A stretch of DNA of 47,618 bases. Origin: Candidatus Pseudobutyricicoccus lothianensis. Lineage in GTDB: Bacteria > Bacillota > Clostridia > Oscillospirales > Butyricicoccaceae. The notes below the pieces were generated by a model, which made no database searches, was not told the origin of the DNA, and worked only from the letters and a program-made list of their open reading frames with translations. Numbering within the stretch: the first letter of the stretch is position 1; every line of letters starts with the position of its first letter. The stretch spans positions 1 to 47,618 of the forward strand of contig CAJFRA010000017.1 in the NCBI GenBank assembly GCA_904419295.1. Direction: 5' to 3'. The position numbers and the translations under genes were made by a program. Positions 7,950 to 16,019 of this stretch are shown piece after piece.

Positions 7950-9092
7950 ATGGAACTCAATGAACTGCGAGAACAGATCAACCAGATCGACGATGAGATG
8001 GCCCGCCTGTTCGCCAAACGGATGGACACCGTGCTGCAGGTGGCCCAAAGCAAAAAAGAGAGCGGCAAACCGGTGCTGGACCGCAGCCGGGAACGCCAAG
8101 TGCTGGCCCGGGTGGCCGAACAGGTGGGCGAGCCTTACGAGCCCTATTCCACCGTGCTGTGGAACGTGCTCTTCGACCTGAGCCGCAGCTACCAGAACCA
8201 GATGCTCAGCCAGGGCTCGCCCCTGGCCCAGGCCATCGAATCCGCCTGCCAAAATACGCCGCCCCTGTTCCCCAAAAAGGCCACCGTGGCCGTCCAGGGC
8301 GTGGAGGGCGCCTATTCCCAGCAGGCCTGCGACAAGCTGTTCTCCCTGCCCACCGTGCTGTATTTCAACCAGTTTGAAGGGGTGTTCCAGGCAGTGCAGC
8401 AAGGCCTGTGCCAATATGGCATCCTGCCCATCGAAAACAGCTCCGCAGGCTCGGTGACCCAGGTCTACGACCTGATGAAGCGGTACCAATTCCACATCGT
8501 GCGCAGCATCAAGCTCAAGGTGGACCACACTCTGCTGGCCAACCCCGGCGTGCAGCTGGCCGACATCCGCCAGGTGGTCTCCCACGACCAGGGCATCCGC
8601 CAGTGCAGCGAATGGCTGAAACAACACCCGGAGATCCAGGTGACCACCATGGCCAACACGGCGGCTGCCGCCCAATTCGTGGCCCAGAGCGGCCGCCGGG
8701 ATGTGGCCGCCATCTCCTCCCGCACCTGCGCGGAGCTCTACGGCCTGCAGGTCATCGGGGAGAACTTCCAAAACAGCGACCACAACTACACCCGCTTCAT
8801 CTGCATCTCCAAGCAGATGGAGATCTTCCCCGGCGCCAACAAGATCAGCTTGATGCTCACCCTGCCCCACAAGCCCGGCTCCCTTTACAGCCTGATCGCC
8901 CGGTTCAGCGCCCTGGGCCTCAACCTGACCAAGCTGGAGAGCCGCCCCATGCCCGGCAAAGATTTTGAATTCATGTTCTACTTCGATTTCGATGCCTCCT
9001 GCTATGCGCCGGAGACGGTGAACATGCTGGGCGGCCTGGCCCGGGATCTGGAGTCCTTCACCTTTTTGGGCAGCTACAGCGAGGTGTTTTAA
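7950..9092 (+). CDS. pheA: Bifunctional chorismate mutase / prephenate dehydratase
   Basis: The 380-residue P-protein carries both steps from chorismate to phenylpyruvate. Residues 1-85 are an AroQ-class chorismate mutase (ELREQINQIDDEMARLFAKRM). About 108-290 is the dehydratase (VAVQGVEGAYSQQA, LPIENSSAGSV, and NYTRFICIS with the catalytic Thr-Arg-Phe). About 300-375 is an ACT domain with the Phe-binding signature KLESRPMPG. Feedback inhibition by Phe is therefore likely. ATG 7950 is chosen because GGAAAGGGAAG precedes it by 7 bases and the mutase helix begins there; an ATG at 7926 in the same frame is possible. It lies 49 bases after aroC and directly abuts the next gene. Confidence 0.95.
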   Translation: MELNELREQINQIDDEMARLFAKRMDTVLQVAQSKKESGKPVLDRSRERQVLARVAEQVGEPYEPYSTVLWNVLFDLSRSYQNQMLSQGSPLAQAIESACQNTPPLFPKKATVAVQGVEGAYSQQACDKLFSLPTVLYFNQFEGVFQAVQQGLCQYGILPIENSSAGSVTQVYDLMKRYQFHIVRSIKLKVDHTLLANPGVQLADIRQVVSHDQGIRQCSEWLKQHPEIQVTTMANTAAAAQFVAQSGRRDVAAISSRTCAELYGLQVIGENFQNSDHNYTRFICISKQMEIFPGANKISLMLTLPHKPGSLYSLIARFSALGLNLTKLESRPMPGKDFEFMFYFDFDASCYAPETVNMLGGLARDLESFTFLGSYSEVF

Positions 9093-10343
9093 TTGGCATT
9101 GGAATACGGCCTCATCGGCGAAACACTGGGCCACAGCTTTTCCCCCCAGATCCACGCCAAACTGGGGGGGTACGCCTACGATCTGCACCCCCTGCCCCCC
9201 GAAGCTTTGGATGATTTTATGCGCCGCCGCCCCTTCCGGGGCATCAATGTGACCATCCCCTACAAAAAAGCGGTGATCCCCTATTGCAGCCAGCTGACCC
9301 CGGCAGCCCAGGCCATCGGCAGCGTGAACACCATCGTCCGCCTGGCCGACGGCACCCTGCGGGGGGACAACACCGACCTCTATGGCCTGATGAGCCTGGC
9401 CCGGCGGGCCGGGGTCAGCATGGAGGGCAAAAAAGTGGTGATCCTGGGCACCGGCGGCACTTCCCTCACCGCCCAAGCCGCCGCCCGGCAGCTGGGCGCC
9501 CGGCAGATCGTGGTGGTATCCCGCCGGGGGCCGGAAACCTATGAGGGGCTGGCCGGGCGGCATGCCGACGCCCAGGTGCTCATCAACACCACCCCGGTGG
9601 GCATGTATCCCCAAGGGGGCCCCATGGCCGCCGACCCCCGGCAGTTCCCCCGGCTGGAAGGGGCGCTGGATGTGATCTACAACCCGCTGCGCACCGCCTT
9701 CGTCCAGGCGGCCCGCTCCATGGGCATCCCGGCAGCAGGGGGGCTCTTCATGCTGGTGGCCCAGGCCAAGGCGGCGGTCGAGCAGTTTTTGGGCCGCCCC
9801 CTGGACGACAGCTCCATCCAGGCCATCCACCGGGATCTGGCGGGGCAGCTGCAGAACATCGTGCTGGTGGGCATGCCCGGCTCGGGCAAAAGCTCGGTGG
9901 GCGCCCTGCTGGCCCAGCGGATGGGCCGCCCTTTTCTGGACCTGGACAGCCTGGTCGAGCAGCAGGCGGGCATGGCCATCCCCCAGATCTTTGCCCAGCA
10001 GGGCGAAGAGGCCTTCCGCCGGCTGGAGGCCCAGGCCATGGCCCAGGCCGGCGCCCGCACCGGCTGCGTCATCGCCACCGGCGGCGGCACGGTGCTGCGG
10101 CCGGAAAACCGCCAGGCCATGGCCCAAAACGGCTTTGTGGTCTGGCTGCAGCGGGATCTGTCCCTGCTGCCCACCGAAGGCCGCCCCCTTTCCGCCGGCG
10201 GGCCAGAGGCCCTGGAAGCCCTGCTCCGGCAGCGCTCCCCCCTCTACCGGGCGGCATCCCACTACGCCATCTGCAACAGCGGACCGCTCCAGCAGACGGC
10301 AGAACTTATTATGGAGGCATTTTATGAAGCTGCTGGTCATTAA
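9093..10343 (+). CDS. aroE/aroK: Fused shikimate dehydrogenase - shikimate kinase
   Basis: One 416-residue chain joins two pathway steps. Residues 1-250 are shikimate dehydrogenase: GETLGHSFSPQIH, NVTIPYKK with the catalytic Lys58, GDNTD with Asp95, the NADP loop GTGGTS (119-124), and NTTPVGMYP. Residues 253-416 are shikimate kinase: Walker A GMPGSGKSSVG (260-270), DLDSL, the substrate motif ATGGGTVLRPENR, lid EGRPLS and RSPLYR. All key residues of both halves look intact, so both activities are expected. The start is TTG at 9093, directly after the pheA stop, with GAGG 8 bases upstream; no ATG fits. The gene overlaps aroQ by 20 bases. No separate aroE or aroK is seen nearby. Confidence 0.93.
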   Translation: MALEYGLIGETLGHSFSPQIHAKLGGYAYDLHPLPPEALDDFMRRRPFRGINVTIPYKKAVIPYCSQLTPAAQAIGSVNTIVRLADGTLRGDNTDLYGLMSLARRAGVSMEGKKVVILGTGGTSLTAQAAARQLGARQIVVVSRRGPETYEGLAGRHADAQVLINTTPVGMYPQGGPMAADPRQFPRLEGALDVIYNPLRTAFVQAARSMGIPAAGGLFMLVAQAKAAVEQFLGRPLDDSSIQAIHRDLAGQLQNIVLVGMPGSGKSSVGALLAQRMGRPFLDLDSLVEQQAGMAIPQIFAQQGEEAFRRLEAQAMAQAGARTGCVIATGGGTVLRPENRQAMAQNGFVVWLQRDLSLLPTEGRPLSAGGPEALEALLRQRSPLYRAASHYAICNSGPLQQTAELIMEAFYEAAGH

Positions 10344-10758
10344 CGGCCCCAACATCAACATGCTGGGCATCCGGGAAAAAAACATCTACGGCTCCCAGAC
10401 CTACGAGAGCCTGCTCCGCTTCATCCGCCAAGTGTGCCAGGAAAACGGCGTGGAGGTGGAGTGTTTCCAATCCAACCACGAAGGCGCCATTGTGGACGCC
10501 ATCCAGGCCGCCTACCAGAAGTTTGACGGCATCGTCATCAACCCCGCCGCCTACACCCACACCAGCGTGGCCATTTTAGACGCCTTAAAGGCGGTTTCCC
10601 TGCCGGCGGTGGAAGTCCATCTTTCCAACATCTACGAGCGGGAGCCCTTCCGCCATGTCTCCTATGCGGGCATGGCCTGCGTCAGATCCTTTTACGGCCA
10701 CGGCTTTGAAGGGTACCGCCTGGCCATCCTCCACCTGAAAGAGCTGCTGGGGCAATAA
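10324..10758 (+). CDS. aroQ: 3-dehydroquinate dehydratase, type II
   Basis: AroQ dehydrates 3-dehydroquinate to 3-dehydroshikimate. The 144-residue protein begins MKLLVINGPNINMLGIRE and shows the family's landmarks in order: NIYG with the catalytic Tyr, SNHEGAIVDAI, INPAAYTHTSVAI, EVHLSNI with the catalytic His, and REPFRHVSY. GGAGG at 10313-10317 is 6 bases before ATG 10324, which decides the start although the frame is open far upstream through the kinase shadow. It fills the pathway step between aroB and the dehydrogenase; no type I aroD is present in the window. Confidence 0.97.
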   Translation: MKLLVINGPNINMLGIREKNIYGSQTYESLLRFIRQVCQENGVEVECFQSNHEGAIVDAIQAAYQKFDGIVINPAAYTHTSVAILDALKAVSLPAVEVHLSNIYEREPFRHVSYAGMACVRSFYGHGFEGYRLAILHLKELLGQ

Positions 10759-10759
10759 A

Positions 10760-11437
10760 ATGGAATACACCGATGTACGGGCCGCCACTTTTTTGGAGCG
10801 CCCCAACCGCTTCGTGGCCTATGTGGAGCTGGAGGGCCGGCGGCAGATCTGCCATGTAAAGAACACCGGCCGCTGCAAAGAGCTGCTGGTGCCCGGCTGC
10901 CGGGTCTATCTGCAAAAGGCCCAGAACCCGGCCCGGCGCACCCCTTACGACCTGATCGCCGTGGAAAAGGGGGACCGGCTGATCAACATGGACAGCGCCG
11001 CCCCCAACCAGATCTTTGCCGAGTGGGCCGCCCAGGGCTATTTTGGCCCGGCCCCCCTGGTGCGCCGGGAGGTGACCCACGGCGACTCCCGCTTTGACTT
11101 CTACATCGAGGCAGAGGGCCGCTCCCTGTTTGCCGAAGTCAAGGGCTGTACGCTGGAGATGGACGGCCGCTGCTACTTTCCCGATGCGCCCACCCAGCGG
11201 GGCGTCAAGCACTTGAACGGCCTGTGCCGCTGCGTGGAAGAGGGCTATGAGGCCTATGCCGTCTTCATCATCCAGATGGAGGATGTGCTGTCCTTCGCCC
11301 CCAACGATGTGACCCATCCGGCCTTTGGCCAGGCCCTGCGCCGCTGCCGCCAGGCGGGCGTGCATATTTTGGCGCTGGATTGCGCCGTCACCCCCAGCAC
11401 CATCCGGGCCCGCCGCTTCGTGCCCCTGGCCTTTTGA
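10760..11437 (+). CDS. sfsA: SfsA family DNA/RNA nuclease-like protein
   Basis: SfsA homologues were first linked to sugar fermentation in E. coli and are reported to bind or cut nucleic acid. The 225-residue protein has an N-terminal OB-like part (RPNRFVAYVELEGRRQICHVKNTGRCKEL split across the first 45 residues). It also has the PD-(D/E)XK-like core SRFDFYIEAEGRSLFAEVKGCTLE (given here in part) with the E-V-K catalytic signature, and PDAPTQRGVKHL. It starts one base after aroQ and ends the aromatic operon before a strong terminator. Its link to aromatic synthesis is unknown and may simply reflect cotranscription. Confidence 0.9.
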   Translation: MEYTDVRAATFLERPNRFVAYVELEGRRQICHVKNTGRCKELLVPGCRVYLQKAQNPARRTPYDLIAVEKGDRLINMDSAAPNQIFAEWAAQGYFGPAPLVRREVTHGDSRFDFYIEAEGRSLFAEVKGCTLEMDGRCYFPDAPTQRGVKHLNGLCRCVEEGYEAYAVFIIQMEDVLSFAPNDVTHPAFGQALRRCRQAGVHILALDCAVTPSTIRARRFVPLAF

Positions 11438-11457
11438 CAAAAAGGCTACCGCCCTGC

Positions 11458-11514
11458 AAAACGGCGCCGGAAAGAGCAGTGCAGACCGCCTGCCTTTTCC
11501 GGCGCCGTTTTTTT
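11458..11514 (+). terminator. Terminator of the aromatic operon
   Basis: A 16-pair stem (11458-11473 with 11496-11511, core ACGGCGCCGG) with a 22-base loop is followed by a seven-T run. It lies 20 bases after sfsA. The A-run on the other side lets it act for the convergent minus-strand gene as well. Confidence 0.9.
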
Positions 11515-11532
11515 CGTCTGTCCGCCCCCTCT

Positions 11533-12156
11533 TCACAGGGACTCCAGCTGGTCTTGCAGTTCCTCCACCAGCCGGCAGACATGGAAACCGTCGCACACCC
11601 CGTGGTGCACCTGGATGGCCAGGGGCAGCCAGCACCTGCCTTCTTTCTGCTGGAATCTGCCCATGGTAAAAATGGGAAGCAAGTAATCGAAGCCCTGGGT
11701 CTGGAGGTGGAAGCCCTGGAATGCGGCCCAGGGAAGCATGGACACATTGAACACGTTTTCCGGCTGGCCGGGCTTTGCTTCTAGCTTTTGAATGGCGCCA
11801 AACTCCTGCTGGTCTTGGGCATACCGGCGGCAAAAGGCCGGATGATCCGGGGTGTACAAAGTCCACAGGCTGGAAAAAGTCTCGCTCTCCCGGTGGAACA
11901 CGGTGTAGCTGGGGTGCAGCACATCGTAGCACACCAGCTGCCCGCCGGGGCGGATGTTCATGCGGAACTCTTCGTGCCGGTTGACCTGCGTGGCCAGGCA
12001 GTACAGCATGGTGGGGTACAGCTTGTACCCCTTCTGCCGGATGTTCGTGATATCCACTTGGACGGTCATGCTGTAAATGCAGGGCACTGCCTGCCGGTAG
12101 TGCTCAAAATACTCCCGCCGCTTCCAATGCTCCAGGTCTATGATGCGGTATTCCAT
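11533..12156 (-). CDS. cat: Type A chloramphenicol O-acetyltransferase-like protein
   Basis: CAT enzymes inactivate chloramphenicol by transferring acetyl from acetyl-CoA. The 207-residue protein starts MEYRIIDLEHWKRREYF, has the substrate-side region FNVSMLPWAAFQGFHLQ, and carries the catalytic signature QVHHGVCDGFHV (HHxxxDG) near the C-terminus. It is a few residues shorter than the usual 210-220. The start at 12156 is chosen because a purine-rich site (GAGAGGAAAGAG) precedes it and it matches the family N-terminus; the frame runs further upstream into the hairpin array. It follows hflX on the same strand, 325 bases downstream. Whether it gives resistance or acts on another acceptor cannot be told. 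No IS element flanks it. Confidence 0.88.
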   Translation of the reverse strand: MEYRIIDLEHWKRREYFEHYRQAVPCIYSMTVQVDITNIRQKGYKLYPTMLYCLATQVNRHEEFRMNIRPGGQLVCYDVLHPSYTVFHRESETFSSLWTLYTPDHPAFCRRYAQDQQEFGAIQKLEAKPGQPENVFNVSMLPWAAFQGFHLQTQGFDYLLPIFTMGRFQQKEGRCWLPLAIQVHHGVCDGFHVCRLVEELQDQLESL

Positions 12157-12181
12157 CTGCTCTTTCCTCTCTGCAAAAGAC

Positions 12182-12444
12182 AGCCAGGGGTGCCGCCCCT
12201 GGCTCAGCGTGTCGAAAAAGTGGCAGGAGCCACTTTTTCGAGGGGGGAAGCGTGCAAGATGGGCCTCGATTCCTGACGGAAAAGTCGGCCCATCTTGCAC
12301 GAGAAGTGTCATTTCCACGGCGCATGTCCCCGGAAATGACGGATTTTCATTGTATTCCTGCGGCTGCGCCGCAGGAACTCTGCGAGACCTTCCTCCTGCG
12401 GAGGTCTTTCGGCAGTCTGATCAGGGGCAGCCTGACCGCCCCTG
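12182..12444. repeat. Array of seven hairpins between hflX and cat
   Basis: The 325-base gap between the hflX stop and the cat start holds no gene but seven successive inverted repeats. They are 12182-12204 (9 bp), 12212-12241 (13 bp, perfect), 12251-12301 (15 bp, perfect, 21-base loop), 12308-12340 (9 bp), 12355-12377 (10 bp, perfect), 12385-12407 (8 bp with one bulge) and 12422-12444 (7 bp). None has a clear U-run in the minus direction. It looks like a composite of small intergenic repeats (REP or MITE-like) or one structured RNA. It would be transcribed as the 3' region of hflX and the leader of cat. Confidence 0.8.
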
Positions 12445-12481
12445 GCTGTTGTGCGTCTGTCTGTTACCTTTTGGCGGCCCC

Positions 12482-13795
12482 TCAATCTTCCCACTCTTCT
12501 TTGGGCCGGTATTGGGGCACAAATTCATAGAGGCGGCCCAGCACCTGCTGGTCGCACACCACTTCCACTGCAATGCCCTCCTCCTGGTATTCCGCCTTTT
12601 TCACATCGGCGTCCCGGTACAGCATATCCAGCACCGAGGCCCGGGCATAGGGCAGCACAAATTCCACCCGGATCTTATCCCGCCCCAGGGTCTGGCGGAT
12701 GGCCGCCAGCAGCGCCTCCAGCCCTTCCCCGGTCTTGGCCGAGATGTGGACAGCCCCGGTCATGCGCGGCTGGAAATCCAGGGGCATTTTATCGCATTTG
12801 TTGAACACCACGATGCGGGGCGTCTGCTGGGCTCCCAGCTCTTCGATCAGCCGTTCCACCACCTGGGCCTGGCTGTCCCAAATGTCGCTGGAAGCGTCGA
12901 TCACATGGACCAGCACGTCGGCATAGGTCAGCTCTTCCAGCGTGGCTTTAAAAGCGTCCACCAAGTGGTGGGGCAGCTTGCGGATAAAGCCCACCGTGTC
13001 GGAGATCAGGATCTCCGTGCCGTCCTCCATCCGGTAGCTTTTCGTGGTGGGGTCCAGCGTGTCGAACAGCCGGTCGTTGGCATGGACGCCGGCGCCCGTC
13101 AGCGCGTTGAGCAGGGTGGATTTGCCCGCATTGGTATACCCCACCAGGGCCACCAAGGGCACCTCCCGCTTGCGCCGTTTGCGCCGCTGGGTGGCGCGGA
13201 TCTGGCGCACGTTTTCCAGCTCCCGCTGGAGCCGGGCGATGCGCTGACGGATGTGGCGCCGGTCGGTCTCCAGCTGGGTCTCGCCGGGGCCGCGGGTGCC
13301 GATGGGGCTGCGGCCGCCGCCTGCCGTCTGGCGCACCAGATGGCTCCACATGCCGGAAAGGCGCGGCAGCAGGTACTGGTATTGGGCCAGCTCCACCTGC
13401 AGCTTGCCTTCGCTGGTCTTGGCCCGGTCGGCAAAAATATCCAGGATCAAAGCGTTGCGGTCAATGACCCGGCACTGCATGATCTCCTCCAGCGCCCTGG
13501 TCTGGGATGGGGAGATCTCGTTGTCGAACACCAGCAGATCCACCTGGTTCTGCCGCACCAGCTCTGCGATCTCCCGGGCTTTGCCCTCGCCGATGAAAGT
13601 GCGGGGGTCCGGCGTGGGCCGGTTCTGCATGGCGGTAAAGATGCACTGGCCCCCCGCCGTTTCCAGCAGCTGTTCCAGCTCCGCCATGGTGTCGCTGTCC
13701 GAATGGTCAAAATCCGGCAGGCTGCCGCAGCTCAAGCCCACCAGGCCCGCCCGCTCGGGCTGTTTTTCTTGTATTTCCTTTTGTTCTTCTTTCAA
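12482..13795 (-). CDS. hflX: Ribosome-associated GTPase HflX
   Basis: HflX is a TRAFAC GTPase that binds the 50S subunit and can split stalled or hibernating 70S ribosomes; in several Firmicutes homologues it also gives antibiotic tolerance. The 437-residue protein has the N-terminal HflX domain, the glycine-rich linker GGGRSPIGTRGPGETQLE, a coiled helix, and a GTPase domain with G1 GYTNAGKST, G3 DTVGF and G4 NKCDK. The start is TTG at 13795, overlapping the stop of the MATE gene (TTGA), with AGGAG 8 bases before. A CAT-like gene follows on the same strand, so both may relate to ribosome-targeting drugs; that link is inference. Confidence 0.94.
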   Translation of the reverse strand: MKEEQKEIQEKQPERAGLVGLSCGSLPDFDHSDSDTMAELEQLLETAGGQCIFTAMQNRPTPDPRTFIGEGKAREIAELVRQNQVDLLVFDNEISPSQTRALEEIMQCRVIDRNALILDIFADRAKTSEGKLQVELAQYQYLLPRLSGMWSHLVRQTAGGGRSPIGTRGPGETQLETDRRHIRQRIARLQRELENVRQIRATQRRKRRKREVPLVALVGYTNAGKSTLLNALTGAGVHANDRLFDTLDPTTKSYRMEDGTEILISDTVGFIRKLPHHLVDAFKATLEELTYADVLVHVIDASSDIWDSQAQVVERLIEELGAQQTPRIVVFNKCDKMPLDFQPRMTGAVHISAKTGEGLEALLAAIRQTLGRDKIRVEFVLPYARASVLDMLYRDADVKKAEYQEEGIAVEVVCDQQVLGRLYEFVPQYRPKEEWED

Positions 13796-15243
13796 GCTGT
13801 TGCTCCTTTTTTCTTCTTTTTCTCAATCACCAGCGAATGGTCGCCCTCCCACCGCAGCGTGCGGTAGACAGCCAGGGCAAACAGGGCGGTGACCGTGTTG
13901 CTGAACACCGTGGCCCAAGGGATGACCGTATAGTTGATCTGCAATGTATAGTGGAAGATGCCTTCCATGATCCCCTGCAAAAAGATGCGGCTTTCGGCAA
14001 TGCGGATGAACACATAGCGCAGCAGCCAGACCCGGGCCACATTGATGGCGATGGGCAGCTTGGTGCGGGCAAAGCCGATGAACACGCCGCAATACACGCT
14101 GCACACGCCAAAGGTGGGCGCGCCCACCACGGCGATGCGCTGGGTCACCAGGGCCGCATCCAACACCTGGGGGCTGGCCGTGGTAAACAGCTTTGTGATC
14201 GGCAGGCCGAACAGGTAGATGATGGCGATGCCCAAGCAGCCGCCCAGCATGCTCATCACCACCGAAGCCCTGGCGGAAGCCTTGGCCCGCTTGTTCTGCC
14301 CGGCCCCCAGGTTCAGGCTGACGGCTGTGGTGACACTGGTGCCAAAGCAGCTGGTCAGGTTGTACATCAAGCTGGAGATATTATTGCCCAAATTGATGGA
14401 ATTGAGCAGCTCTGTGCCAAATTTCATGGCCTCCAGGTTGATGAGCCAAAAGCCCACCGACATGGCCATGTTGTTGATCACCGAGGGGATGCCCACCACC
14501 AGCAAAGTCCGCAGGGCCGAGCGGTCGAACCGGAAGCCCCGGAAGCTCAGCCGCATGCCCTTGGGCCGCAGGAACATATCCGTCAGCAGCACCAGGGAGA
14601 CCACCAGGTGGGAACAGATGGTGGCAAGGCCGATGCCCAGCACGCCCAGCCTCAGGCCGGCCACGAAAATGGAATTGCAGACCACCTTTGTAAACACCAT
14701 CAAAAAGGTGAAGACAAAGGGGATCTCCGATTTGCCCACCGCGTTCTTCAGCGCGTAATACGCGTTGTTGAAATAGGCGAAGGGGATGGAGATGGCGTAT
14801 AGCTTCATCACCAGCCGCACGCCGGGCCGCAGGTCTTCCAGCGCCATATCGGCGTAAAAGCCGGAAAGGCCGAAGGTCAGAGTGCCCAGGGCCAGGGAGA
14901 GCAGGAACATCAGCATGATGAACTGCTTGGTGTAATGGCGGCTGTTTTCCCAGTCGCCCTGGCCGTTGAACCGGCTCAAAATGGCGGTGCCCGCCACCGA
15001 AAGGCCGATGCCCGCGTTGTAAATGACATTGAATGCCTGCATCCCGTAGGATACGGCGCCGCTGGATGACAGATCGGAGTAGTTCAAAATGAACCAGTTG
15101 TCAAACGTGGTGGCCAGCGCCTGGGAGATCAACATCAAAAAAGAGGGCACAGCCAGAAACAGCATGGTGCCATACACACTGCCGGTCAGTACCCTCTGCG
15201 TCCGTTCTTCTCCACTCTGCCTGAGAAAACTCATCAGCTTCAT
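13792..15243 (-). CDS. MATE family efflux transporter
   Basis: This 483-residue protein has about twelve membrane segments and the MATE fold: the N-terminal half starts RVLTGSVYGTMLFLAVPSFLMLISQALATTFDNWFI (in part) and the second half contains GIPSVINNMAMSVGFWLIN. MATE proteins export drugs or metabolites with Na+ or H+. ATG 15243 is chosen because AGAGGG (15251-15256) lies 7 bases upstream; ATGs at 15249 and 15276 are in frame but have worse spacing. It is the first gene of an overlapping pair with hflX and the next gene on the strand is cat-like, a grouping that would suit toxin or antibiotic tolerance. Confidence 0.9.
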   Translation of the reverse strand: MKLMSFLRQSGEERTQRVLTGSVYGTMLFLAVPSFLMLISQALATTFDNWFILNYSDLSSSGAVSYGMQAFNVIYNAGIGLSVAGTAILSRFNGQGDWENSRHYTKQFIMLMFLLSLALGTLTFGLSGFYADMALEDLRPGVRLVMKLYAISIPFAYFNNAYYALKNAVGKSEIPFVFTFLMVFTKVVCNSIFVAGLRLGVLGIGLATICSHLVVSLVLLTDMFLRPKGMRLSFRGFRFDRSALRTLLVVGIPSVINNMAMSVGFWLINLEAMKFGTELLNSINLGNNISSLMYNLTSCFGTSVTTAVSLNLGAGQNKRAKASARASVVMSMLGGCLGIAIIYLFGLPITKLFTTASPQVLDAALVTQRIAVVGAPTFGVCSVYCGVFIGFARTKLPIAINVARVWLLRYVFIRIAESRIFLQGIMEGIFHYTLQINYTVIPWATVFSNTVTALFALAVYRTLRWEGDHSLVIEKKKKKGATA

Positions 15244-15411
15244 TTCCATTCCCTCTGCTTTCTTTCCGCCGCCCACCGGATGGGCAGCATTCTCATGGTG
15301 CCATTATATAAAAAGGGGGAAGGAAATAACAATAGATTTGGGCAAATTCCGCAATTATTTCTGTGTTCACGGCAACTCTATGAAAATCTGCCTGGCCCAG
15401 AGGGTTTTTCA

Positions 15412-15446
15412 GTAAAGAAAGGCGGCACCTCTTGCGAGATGCCGCC
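15412..15446 (-). terminator. Terminator of rpmE
   Basis: An 11-pair stem (15421-15431 with 15436-15446, one G-U) and a four-base loop, followed on the minus strand by TTTCTTT. It lies 14 bases after the rpmE stop. Confidence 0.85.
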
Positions 15447-15459
15447 GGATATCCTTGTT

Positions 15460-15663
15460 TTAGTCTTGGATATTGAACTTCTTCTTGAAGCGATCCACAC
15501 GTCCGCCCGTATCTACCAGCTTCTGCTTGCCGGTAAAGAAGGGATGGCAATTGCTGCAGATTTCAACATGGATATTTTCTTTTGTAGAACTGGTCTCGAT
15601 CTCGGCGCCGCAGGCACACTTGATCGTCGTTCTCTTGTACTCAGGATGGATGCCTTCTTTCAC
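15460..15663 (-). CDS. rpmE: Ribosomal protein bL31, zinc-binding form
   Basis: The 67-residue protein is bL31 of the large ribosomal subunit ([20 protein letters not shown] and [20 protein letters not shown], both recognisable). It has the CxC...CxxC zinc ligands of the C+ paralogue, so it is the zinc-dependent form. The start is GTG at 15663, with GAGG about 10 bases upstream. It is monocistronic with its own promoter and terminator. Confidence 0.96.
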   Translation of the reverse strand: MKEGIHPEYKRTTIKCACGAEIETSSTKENIHVEICSNCHPFFTGKQKLVDTGGRVDRFKKKFNIQD

Positions 15664-15700
15664 TACTTCTCACCTCGCAAAAAGCTAATTACAAGCAAAG

Positions 15701-15706
15701 ATTATA
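15701..15706 (-). promoter_or_regulatory. -10 element of rpmE
   Basis: A perfect TATAAT on the minus strand lies 37 bases before the GTG start. No convincing -35 is seen at 16-18 bases. The rest of the 356-base stretch 15664-16019 holds only the foldase promoter further on; 15720-15905 shows nothing recognisable. Confidence 0.4.
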
Positions 15707-15910
15707 TTACCACAACCCAATGGGATATGCAAGCTTTTTTTCCAAAAAGCCCGATGATTTTTCCGCCGTGCCCTGCCGGCATCCCTGCGCCTGGGGCGGC
15801 CTGCCCGTTTTCCACTATCGATACCGGGCGGCTCACAGCCCCAAATGCCCCTCCACCCTGCATCCAACATCCCTTGTTTTTTGTTTCCCCGCCTGTTTTG
15901 GGCCTCCATC

Positions 15911-15939
15911 TTGATTTTCTCCCGCTTCCGTTTTATAAT
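15911..15939 (+). promoter_or_regulatory. Promoter of the PpiC foldase gene
   Basis: TTGATT (15911-15916), a 17-base spacer and a perfect TATAAT (15934-15939). A second TATAAT at 15977-15982 has no good -35. Transcription from the first promoter would start near 15946. Confidence 0.6.
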
Positions 15940-16019
15940 TTTAAAGGTTTGTAACAAATTTCACGTCTTTTTCCGGTATAATGGAAAAGCAAAATTTACG
16001 ATCAAGGATGGTTAGTGCA

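Noticed and set aside
12140..13867. A 575-codon plus-strand frame across cat, the hairpins and hflX
   Set aside because: It is antisense to hflX and has no family features. It arises from high GC at third positions.
15977..15982. TATAAT just before the PpiC gene as its main promoter
   Set aside because: No acceptable -35 at 16-18 bases; TTGATT-17-TATAAT at 15911-15939 is better.
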